Part shown: positions 46,267 to 55,763 of the stretch, piece by piece
How the letters are laid out: each line of letters opens with the position of its first letter
Position numbering within the stretch: position 1 is the stretch's first letter
NCBI GenBank assembly: GCA_021018815.1
Contig: JAITYX010000016.1
Location: forward strand, 2,982,001 to 3,046,000
Length of the DNA: 64,000 bases
Reading direction: 5' to 3'
Source of the DNA: Talinum fruticosum
Lineage: Eukaryota; Streptophyta; Magnoliopsida; Caryophyllales; Talinaceae
Notes under the pieces: model-generated
What the model saw: the letters and a program-made list of their open reading frames with translations, nothing else
The model's database searches: none
What the model was told of the DNA's origin: nothing
Position numbers and translations under genes: made by a program

Positions 46267-49200
46267 ATGTCATGGCCCTTGCTTTACTTGATCTCTTGTG
46301 CCACGGTTTTCTGCTTATGTTGTCCTCAATTCTCCATAGCCGGGAATAATGAGACGGACCGCCTAGCCTTGCTCGAAATCAAGGCCAGAATAACCCATGA
46401 CCCTCTCGGTGTTACAAGTTCATGGAACGACACCCTCCACTTTTGCGAGTGGCATGGTGTGACTTGTGGTCATAAGCACAAGAGGGTCATAGCAATAGAC
46501 CTCCATTCTTCCAAACTCATTGGGTCTCTCTCCCCTACGTGGGAAATTTAAGCTTCCTTAGGGAGCTCTTACTGTACAACAATAGCTTTGTTGGCTCAAT
46601 TCCTCATGAAATAGGCAATTTGCAAAAACTGCAGTCTCTTGCACTCTTCAATAATTCCTTTGGAGGGAGATTCCATCAAATATATCGGGTTGCTATAGCC
46701 TCATTAGGCTTAGCCTTGCATCTAACAACTTGATTGGAGGGATCCCCCTGAGTTAGGCTCCTTATCTCATTTGCAATTTCTTTCTTTGAATCTTAATAAT
46801 CTAGCAGGAGTCATCCCTTCATCTTTAGGGAACTTATCATCCCTTGAAACCCTCTCTATAGGTGGGGCAAACTTGGTTGGAGAGATACCAGATAGTCTAG
46901 GAAAAATGAACAAGATGGTTAATCTTGCATTAAGCCTGAATAAGCTAACAGGAAAAGTACCTCCTCGATCTTCAATCTCTCATTCATGAGGATTTTAGAT
47001 TTAGGAGAAAACCAATTAGAAGGAAGCCTCCCTTCCAATTTAGGCAACATGCTTCCAAATCTCAATGTACTTTCCATAGGTTTAAATCGATTCACCGGAT
47101 ATATCCCTCCTTCAATATCAAATTCCTCAAATCTGGAAGACATTGTACTGTATTCTAACAGTTTTCAAGGCCAAGTTCCTTCCCTGCACAAACTGGGAAA
47201 GGCTAGGAGAATACAACTTGCTCAAAACTTCCTTGGAAATGGGCAAACTACCAGTTTAGACTTCATTTATTCATTGGGCAATTCCACCATGTTACAATTT
47301 TTTGACATATCTCAGAATAACTTCAGAGGAAATTTTCCCCAGATTATTTGCAATTTCTCAATGCTCACAACATTAGGATTGGCAATGAATGAAATTTCAG
47401 GACAAATTCCAAGTTGCATCAGAAATCTAGTAGATTTAACTGCAATTTCCACAGAAGGGTGCCAACTTTCCGGCATAATCCCTATGAGCATTGGTGAACT
47501 TAAACTTCTAGAGTATTTGGATTTAAGTAATAACCAATTATCAGGGCAGCTCCCGGCCTCAATCGGAAACTTAACTCTGCTTAGTACACTAGACTTGTCG
47601 AGAAATACTCTGGAAGGCCAAATACCCTCAACTATAGGAAATTGTAAAAACCTACAAGGATTGAACATTTCTTACAATAATCTTAGTGGTAGGATGCCCA
47701 CACAAATTTTTAGTCTCCCCAGCTTATCCATTTTCCTTGATCTATCTCACAACCACCTGACAGGGCCTCTCCTAGCTGAAGTTGGGAAATTGGTGCATCT
47801 AAATGCTCTTGACATTTCTGAAAACTTGTTATCAGGGGAGATTCCGAGCACATTTGGTGCCTGTGTAAGCTTAGAGTTCCTTTACATGGGCAGGAACGTT
47901 TTCCAAGGTGCCATTCCTTCCACTTTGTCTACATTGATGGGTCTTCAAGAGTTGAATTTGTCGCACAACAATTTATCTGGTGAAATTCCGGGTTTTCTGG
48001 TGAAATTCAAGTTGCAAAGGCTAGATCTTTCAGACAATAACCTTGAAGGTGAGGTACCCATCGGAGGCATCTTCAGCAATGCTACTGATCTTTCAGTATC
48101 TGGAAACAGTGGATTATGCGGAGGAATACCTCAATTGAAGCTACCCCAATGCAACTTCAACAAGGTTCGGAAAAGAACACGCAGCCAAGTGAGATTGATG
48201 ATTCCAGTCCTCTCTGTGATTTCTGGAGTTGTTTTGTTGGTGGCATTTGCATCATCATTTACGTTTTATTGTAGAAAGAGAAGGAAAGAATTGATCTCAA
48301 CCATAGGGGCTCAAGATTCAGGGAATGCCTGTAACTATTTATCTTACCAAAGCCTTCTAAAAGCCACAAATAATTTCGCTTCTGAAAATTTGATTGGAAG
48401 TGGTACCTTTGGGGTTGTATACAAGGGAACCTTTGATCAGGGTAGAACAACAGTTGCTGTCAAGAAATTTAATCTTGAGCACAAGGGTGCCTCCAAGAGT
48501 TTCATGGCTGAGTGTGAGGTCCTTCGAAACATCAGACATCGCAACCTTGTCAAGGTGATTAGTGCTTGTTCAGGTATTGATTATCAACGCAATGATTTCA
48601 AGGCTCTAATTTATGAGTACATGGTCAATGGGAGTTTAGAAGGTTGGTTACATCCACAACCATCTAGCAGTGTCGACATAATAGGTCCTACACAGAAGAA
48701 GTTGGATCTTGTCCAAAGGCTTGATATTGCAGTCGATGTTGCTTTTGCCTTGGAGTATCTTCATAATGGTTATGGAGATCCTATAGTTCATTGTGATCTC
48801 AAACCTAGCAACGTTCTTCTTGATGATGAACTAGTTGCTCATGTTGGTGACTTTGGGTTGGCCAAGTTCATTCTGAAATACATATCTAGCTCTCATGCAA
48901 TTCAATCTAGCTCCATTGGAATTAGAGGAACAGTTGGCTATGCTCCTCCAGGTAATAAACACATATATCCATTAACAACCCCCCAATTGAAAGAAATATA
49001 TGGATTATTTTAATGAAAATTTGATTAGGAGAAGAAAGATTGTTCTCTAATTTGTTCCACTAACCAATTCTAAGCAACGCCAATGTAATACCCAAATATG
49101 AACAATACTTACCATAGACATATTTTTGTAAAAATCTTGAATGCATTTAGTTTAATAAAAGGTTTGAATGTGTATGTATATACATAAAAGTGTGTTGAAT

Positions 49201-49854
49201 GTTTGGCATGAATATGTGCAACTAAAATGTAAGCTCCAAATAACAAGAACAAAGCTTTTATTCTCTGTTTCACTGTCATAACATTTGCGATGTTTATTGC
49301 AGAATATGGTTTGGGAAACGAGGTATCGAAATATGGTGATGTATACAGCTTTGGGATCCTTTTACTGGAAATGTTCACAGGAAAGAGGCCAACAAACAAC
49401 ATGTTTAAAGAAAATTTGAGTCTCCACAGCTTTGTGAAAACGGCTTTACCTGAACGGGTAATTGAAGTTCTTGACAGTGTCCTTGTTAAAGACATATTTG
49501 AAGAAGAGAATATCACAATAGAGACACACAGGGAAACATGGAGTAGCAACATAACGTTGGAGGCCTTGATTTTAGTTCTTGAAATTGGAATTTCTTGCTC
49601 AGCTGAACTCCCACAGGAAAGGTTGGACATGAAGTATGTTGCTGCCAAGCTATCTTCGATAAGAAACAAGCTTGTTGGAACATGTTTACCAAGACAAAAG
49701 AGAAATGCTCCAGGTACTGATAGTACAATATATATTCCATTAATGAAGCTTCTTGCTGTTTAACTGCGACTATCTTAGATGACGTTTTCTTTTGTTGTGA
49801 CGTTTTCAATGATTAATACTTTTTCCTAATCTGGTTGCAGGCAGACAAGGATGA
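46267..49854 (+). pseudogene. LRR-XII receptor-like kinase, copy C (intact kinase, broken LRR start)
   Basis: Exons 46267-48951, 49303-49713 and 49841-49854, all GT-AG with phase 1 at both junctions; the C-terminus is NAPGRQG. The start MSWPLLYLISC is in frame with the signal peptide and LRRNT. Four one-base losses follow within 720 bp: near 46533 (SPYVGN region), 46665-46667 (G-run, same as in B), 46744-46748 (C-run, same as in A) and near 46963. From 46986 the frame is open for 2 kb through the remaining LRRs, transmembrane segment and kinase: IGSGTFGVVYKG, AVKKF, HCDLKPSNVLLDD (non-RD), [26 protein letters not shown]. All damage is in the extracellular start, so a full receptor is not encoded. 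A shorter product from Met46986 would lack a signal peptide. Confidence 0.88.
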
Positions 49855-51006
49855 AGTCTTAGCTAACTGATCACATTCTGATCAGTCGCGTTATGCAGAG
49901 ATGGAGAAGAATAAAGATTAATAACTTGTACATGTATGATGCATGTGTACTTTTTAGTTTATCACTTAGAAGTTTAAGGGTGCCTAGAGATGTATTAATA
50001 GGCACTCAAATGATGGTGGGAATAGCAAAGCTTCAAATTAAGCAGACGGAGTAATAGTTTTATTGCCAGTAATTCGAAAAATTGTTAAAAGTATCTTAAT
50101 TATTGAATAAAAGAAATATAAGATTTTGAAACCATCTCTCAGTTGAACATTAGCTCCACTGGTATGAGCATTTTTGCTAGTTTCAATATAAACTGTTCAA
50201 ATCCGAAAACATGTCACCGAGTCGTTTTCTAGATGAACATTGACGAAGTGCAAGACAACTGAAGTGGCAAAATCAGAACAACAGAATACTACTGTACTGT
50301 TATAACTTATTGCCTTTCTTCAGTTTCATCTTTTTCACAAGCTGAAAATAAATAGAGCTCATACATGATCAAGTTTATACCACGAGTGTACATATTATAC
50401 GCTGACATCTCCCGCCCTCAAAAAATACTACTGTACTGTTATAACTTATTGCCTTTCTTCAGTTTCATCTTTTTCACAAGCTGAAAATAAATAGAGCTCA
50501 TACATGATCAAGTTTATACCACGAGTGTACATATTATACGCTGACATCTCCCGCCCTCAAAAAAAAAAAAAAGGAATTCAATCTACACAAATTAAATCTT
50601 GAGCAATATATGTGATACATTAATCCCTGCATTAGATCTGTTCTGAGTTATTATCTACGGAAATAAAAAGGTTATATTGAAATCCTACTTTGTTACACTA
50701 TATTTATGTGTAACAACTAGCAAATACAAGTATCAAAAAGCATTTACATCAAATGAAAGTGGACTGAGGGGACTTGTCACCGAAGTCAGTAAAGGTATGT
50801 ACAGATTTCCAAAGTGGGCAAAAAGCAAGCAAAAATGAAAATCCTGTGTGTTAGCACACCCCTATTGGCTAATAATGACCATTGATCATCTTTCCATAAT
50901 CTTCGTTGGGTTATCGATTACATTCAGTGACTTGACTTGCTTCTAAGTGAGAATATTTCAAAAGTTTGGGGGCATAGTGTATTGAAAATGGCCACTGAAT
51001 GGCATC
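49855..51006. other. Intergenic between copies C and D
   Basis: Copy C 3' UTR, a 139-bp tandem duplication (50285-50562), then the 5' flank of D with the W-box core TTGAC at 50932-50936 in the shared GACTTGACTTGCTTCT context. No gene. Confidence 0.5.
50285..50562. repeat. Perfect tandem duplication, 139-bp unit
   Basis: AATACTACTGTACTG ... CATCTCCCGCCCTCAAA occurs at 50285-50423 and again at 50424-50562. I see no difference between the units, so the duplication is recent. A poly-A run follows. Confidence 0.9.
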
Positions 51007-51016
51007 TATAAATTGG
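51007..51016 (+). promoter_or_regulatory. TATA block of copy D
   Basis: TATAAATTGG followed by GTCACAGGGAGTCC...AAGCATGCAGTGG, 131 bp before the start codon. It matches the blocks of B and C. Confidence 0.6.
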
Positions 51017-51999
51017 GTCACAGGGAGTCCACTATAAGCATGCAGTGGTGTGACTCATGAGTTTATGAACAAGACATCCTACTTCAAACACTTTGTAGTC
51101 CGCCTCCAGAGTTTTTCTCAAAAAAAAAAAAAAAACGATGTCTTGGTCCTCATTTTACTTGATCTTATGTGCCACTGCTTTCTGCTGCTATTGTTCTCTA
51201 TTTGCCACAGCAGGGAATAATGAGACAGACCGCCTAGCCTTGCTCGAAATCAAAGCCAAAATAACCCATGACCCTCTCGGTGTTACAAGTTCATGGAACA
51301 ACATCGTTCACTTTTGTGATTGGCATGGCGTGACTTGCAGTCGTAACTCGTAAGCATAAGAGGGTGATAGCCCTACACCTCAATTCTTCCCAACTCACCG
51401 GTTCTGTGTCTCCATATGTGGGAAATTTAAGCTTTCTAAGGGACCTCTCCCTATATACTAACAACTTTGTAGGTCCCATCCCTCCTGAAATAGGGCGCTT
51501 GTATAGATTGGAACTTCTCTATCTCCTCAATAATTCCCTTGGAGGGGAAATTCCATCAAACATTTCAGGTTCCTACAACCTCATTGCAGTTAGTCTTAGA
51601 AAGAATGAGTTAGTCTTCAGCTGTGTTCTAACAATCTTCAGGGCAAGTTCCTTCTCTTCACAAGTTAGGAAAGCTTAATACATTTGACAGAACTTCCTTG
51701 GAGTCGGGCAAGATAAAAATTTGGAGTTTATTTCTTCCTTAGCCAATGGTACCCGATACGAAAACTTTGGCATGGATCACAACAAGTTCAAAGGAATTTT
51801 TCCAACCATCACCTGCAATTTCTCAATGCTTCAAGAAATAGGAATGGGTGCAAACAACATAGCTGGAGAGATTCCGAGTTGCATAGAAAAGCTGACAAAC
51901 TTACAACTCTTTTTATCCTCAAGCAACCAATTCTCAGGTGTCATTCCTCCAAGTATCGAGAAGCTTCAAAACCTAGTACAATTAAATTTACTCGCCAAC

Positions 52000-52004
52000 C
52001 TTTT
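52000..52004. repeat. Target site duplication, left (CTTTT)
   Basis: CTTTT precedes the left LTR and recurs at 55764-55768 after the right LTR. Confidence 0.85.
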
Positions 52005-52306
52005 TGTAGGGTTTTTGTGAAGAGAAAAGACTGACAATAAAGAGGGAGTTGCAGACTGTGGCTGAAAATGAATGCTTGATTTATTTTTCATCAAATTACA
52101 GTAACTTAAATAGCTGGAAAAACAACTTGTAACCTAAGATCATGGGCTGAAATCTAGCGACTACTAAAGCATGATTCGAACAAAATAGCAATAGAAAAAA
52201 CAAATGCCTAAAAATAGAAAAACTGATCCTAGAAACTAGGAGAACAACTAACAAAAACTGAAAATGTCAGCTTAGTTTCAACAGGTCCTAAAGCAAATAT
52301 CCGACA
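52005..52306 (-). repeat. Left LTR (3' LTR of the element)
   Basis: On the plus strand it starts TGTAGGGTTTTTGTGAAG and ends AATATCCGACA. It pairs with 55443-55763. Confidence 0.9.
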
Positions 52307-52316
52307 CTCTCCTCCC
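52307..52316 (-). other. Polypurine tract of the copia element
   Basis: Minus-strand GGGAGGAGAG directly abuts the 3' LTR, where plus-strand DNA synthesis is primed. Confidence 0.75.
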
Positions 52317-52773
52317 TGCAGTCGGAACCGCAAACTCCAATTTTTTGTCTTAGATGCTCGAACTTGGTGGTTGGAAGTTTTATGAACGAATCAGTCAATC
52401 GATCTTCGATTTGCGATGAGACGAGACCGACATTTCTTTCTTCCGCACCTCTCTCACAAAGAACAACTTGATGTCAAAACGCTTAGTTTTTCCATGAAAA
52501 ATGGATTTCTTGAAATGGAAATTGCAGCTTGATTATCCACGAACACATCAGTAACTTCAACTTGTTTCATGTGCGGATCAACTAATATTTTCCTCAACCA
52601 TAATGTTTGATTTACAGCAATTGTAGCAGCCACAAACTCGCTTCGCAGTAGATTGTGTCACAAAATCTTGCTTCTTGGAGCACCATGACAATATTCTTGA
52701 ACCAAAGCTGAAAAAGTACCCTGAGGTACTCCTCATATCATCCATATTTCCACCCCAATCACTATCCGAAAAA

Positions 52774-52975
52774 CTATATATCTTGAAGTTTTGACATTTT
52801 CAAACTTAACTCCGAAATCAACAATTCCTCCGATGTATCCGAGTACTCTTTTGCTGCTTGTAAATGCATGTTAGTAACACAATGCATAAAACGTGATAGA
52901 ACACTTACAAGCAAAATATCGAGTCTTGTTGCGCTTAGATATATTAAGCAACCAATCAAGCTTCAAGTATCCTTC
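52774..52975 (-). mobile_element. Copia RNase H-side fragment
   Basis: Reads MIGCLIYLSATRLDILLVSV, then VTNMHLQAAK, matching the conserved LIYLTATRPDI...S.FM..P...H..AAKR segment after the reverse transcriptase of copia. Confidence 0.75.
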
Positions 52976-52999
52976 ATCAACCTAGCTTGCACCATCTTG

Positions 53000-53830
53000 C
53001 TTAAATAACCTTTCCTTTGGATTCATTGGCATCCTCATCACCTTGCACTCATTGATCTGAAATTTCTTCAAAATTTCCCTTGCATACTTATTTTGGCAAA
53101 TAAATAATTCCATGCTGATTTTGTTGTACCTCTTTGCCAAGAAAGTATGTCATCAGTCCAAGATCAGTCATCTTGAACTCCTGCATCATTTCCTTTTTGA
53201 ACTTCTCAATCAAATGAGTGTTGTTTCTTATCACCAACAAGTCGTAAACATAAAGAGAAACTATGAGAATATCGTTTCCATTAAGTTTCACATAAAGAGT
53301 GGTCTCGGACAAGCTTCTTTCAAAACCTAAACACAACGAAATAATCATTAATTCCGTTGTACCACGCTCTAGGTGCCTGTTTAAGGCCATAAAGAGCCTT
53401 CTTTAGCTGGTAGACTTTATCCTCTTATTCTCCCACTACAAACCCTTCTAGTTGCTCTACGTATATCTCCTCCTCCAAGACACCATTTAAGAATGCAGAC
53501 TTGACGTCTAGCTGAAAAAGTTTCCAGCCTCTCTCGTGATGCTACAACTATCAACAATCTTATTGTTTCTAACCTTGCAACAGGAGCAAAAGTATCGGAA
53601 TAATCAACACCAAAAATTTGAGCATTACTCTTTACAACAAGTCAAGCTTTATACTTGTTGATTGAGCCATCTGCGTAGAGCTTCGTTCCGAAAACCCATT
53701 TTACCCCGATGATTTTTCTGTCTTTATACTTATCAACAAGCATCCAGGTTTTGTTTTTGTTGATCATGGACATCTCCTCCTCCATTGCATTTCTCCATTT
53801 TGAGTCTTGAAGGGCTTCTTTAGCTCCAGC
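53000..53830 (-). pseudogene. Copia reverse transcriptase, degenerate
   Basis: On the minus strand: [57 protein letters not shown] and [15 protein letters not shown], then the catalytic box, then FKMTDLGLMTYFLG. The YVDD box reads YVYD (near 53240-53251), so one catalytic Asp is lost. Stops are present. Confidence 0.85.
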
Positions 53831-54394
53831 AAGTTCATAAATTGTGACATTACATCTCCGATAGATTTCGAGAGCAACCTTGTTCCTCTAACAGGAGGAT
53901 CGTCTTCTTGCTCATTCAGTCATTCCTCTTGCTGCTCATTGTGGTTTTCAAAGGGAATGTTCACTTTTTGTAGGAATCCATCATCCTGCTTGGGATTATT
54001 CCAGTCCCATTGTTCATTCTCACAAAAATGAACATCACGAGATACTCGTCATCTTCCTTGTTTGAGGATGAAAAATCTTGTAGGCTTTAGATATAGTACT
54101 ATAGCCCATAAAAATTACAAGAATAGCCTTCTTGTCAAGTTTGTCACGCTTGACCTGTGGAACATGGACAAAACACAAGCAGACCAAACACTTTAAGAAA
54201 GCTCAACGAAGGTTTATAAGCTGTACCAAACCTCAAATGGAGTTTTTCTTCTAAAACCTTTGTCGAAGTCGATTTTGGAGGTAGATAGCAGTGTTCGCTG
54301 CTTCCGTCCAGAAACTTTTCAGCAATTCCTTCTCATGTAGCATGCACCTGGCCATTTCTGCGACTAATCTATTTCTTCTTTCACTCACTCCATT

Positions 54395-54604
54395 TTATTC
54401 TGGAGTGTAGGGAGCTGTAAGTTTACGTTCAATGCTCGCTTCATCGCAAAATAAATTGAATTTTGCCGATGTATATTCCTTGCCATTATCAAATATTAAA
54501 ATATGAATTTTGTACCCACTTTGATTTTCCATGATATTCTTGAATTTATAGAACACTCCAGCCACTTCGGACTTGTTATGACCTTTTTGTCGCAATGACG
54601 ACAT
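54395..54604 (-). pseudogene. Copia zinc-knuckle/integrase fusion remnant
   Basis: Downstream of CRHCDKK (zinc knuckle) the frame passes directly into HNKSEVAGVFYKFKNIMENQ and then DNGKEYTS, the back half of the integrase core. The protease, the integrase zinc finger and the first catalytic Asp are missing, so the junction near 54590 is an internal deletion. Confidence 0.8.
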
Positions 54605-55383
54605 GGTGGGTAATTCTTCTTTGCATTACCCTTGTTATGACCTTGGTTGTTTGATTGAACTTCACTGCTCGGAAGTCTGATTTTTCTGAAAGTTTTCTTT
54701 CCCTTCCTCGTATCGTGGTGCTTCGCTTACAACGCTCCTTCTACAACACCATTACGCCTCGTAAGCCTCCGTTGTTTTTGAGCTTGCAGGGCATGTAGCA
54801 ATTCCGCCAAAGTGATTTTGGAAAGATCCTTTGTGTTCTCTAAGGCCCTTATCGAAGCTTCGTAACGCTCGAGCACGAGTCACGAGTATCTTCTCAACAA
54901 TTCGAGAATCTACAAATGTAGTACCCAGTAGCCTTACCCAGCTTGGCAATGCTCAAGCAACTTATCCGAGTACTTTTTGATAGTCTCAAATTCATTTATC
55001 TTTTGCAGCTCAAACTCTCTTATCAGATTGAGCACTTGTATACCTTTAATCCTCTCATTTCTAGCATACTTACCTTTGAGATATTCCCAAATACCTTTTG
55101 CTTCTTTTAGGGACATGATCCTTGTGAAATGGTCTGTTAAAACAGCAGACGAAACAAACAGACATGCTTTTGCTTTTGACTTCTTGGTTCTTTTCTCTTT
55201 GTTGCTTTTGATCCGAGCCATGGTGGGATTGTCCGGCAGCGGAGATATTTCGTAATCCTCGTCAACAACTTCCCAAAGATCCAAAGCCTCCAAGTAAGTC
55301 TCCATTCTCATTGTCCAAGGCTGGTAATTTTCTCCATCAAAAACAGGTGGAGTTATTGAAGAGAGGTTGGTTTCCGCATTCAT
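54605..55383 (-). pseudogene. Copia gag, degenerate
   Basis: Starts MNAETNLSSITPPVFDGENY, then WTMRMETYLEALDLWEVV, SKEAKGIWEYLK-like text and LEHCQAG, the usual copia gag (UBN2) order. After 54934 the frame shifts into ILELLRRY/DLSKITLAELLHALQA. It encodes the capsid-like protein of the element. Confidence 0.85.
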
Positions 55384-55428
55384 TTTCTCGAAGTGTTTGT
55401 TTTTCTTTCATAGGCGCCTTAAGAAGAG

Positions 55429-55440
55429 AGCTCGATACCA
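55429..55440 (-). other. Primer binding site of the copia element
   Basis: Minus-strand TGGTATCGAGCTC two bases inside the 5' LTR resembles TGGTATCAGAGC, the plant initiator-Met-tRNA site, with a one-base loss. Confidence 0.75.
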
Positions 55441-55442
55441 CT

Positions 55443-55763
55443 TTGTAGGTTTTTTTGTGAAGAGAAAAGACTGACAATAAAGAAAGAGTTGTAGACTGTG
55501 GCTGAAAATGAATGCTTGGTTTATTTTTCATCAGATTACAGTAGCTTAAATAGCTGAAAAAACAACTTGTAACCTAAGATCATGGGCTGAAATCTAGCAA
55601 CTACTAAAGTATGATTCCAACAAAATAGCAACAGAGAAAACAAATGCCTAAAAAATAGAAAAACTGATCATAGAAACTAGGAGCACAACTAACAAAAAAC
55701 TGAAAATATCAGCTTAGTTTCAGCAGGTCCAGTTTCAGCAGGTCCTGAAGCAAATATCTGACA
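55443..55763 (-). repeat. Right LTR (5' LTR of the element)
   Basis: On the plus strand it starts TGTAGGTTTTTTTGTGAAG and ends AATATCTGACA. It carries an extra short tandem copy of TTTCAGCAGGTCC near 55727-55745, which explains its greater length. Confidence 0.9.

Larger units (their letters stand above)
52005..55763 (-). mobile_element. Ty1/copia LTR retrotransposon, internally deleted
   Basis: LTRs at 52005-52306 and 55443-55763, CTTTT target duplication, and coding remnants in copia order on the minus strand: gag, zinc knuckle, integrase, reverse transcriptase, RNase H. At 3.76 kb it is shorter than usual copia elements (about 5 kb), because the protease and the front of integrase are missing. 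The LTRs differ at roughly twenty positions by eye over about 300 bp, so the insertion is not recent. All reading frames are interrupted. It lies antisense to copy D. Confidence 0.93.

Noticed and set aside
53807..54031. Plus-strand open frame inside the copia element
   Set aside because: Antisense of the pol region; the minus strand reads reverse transcriptase.
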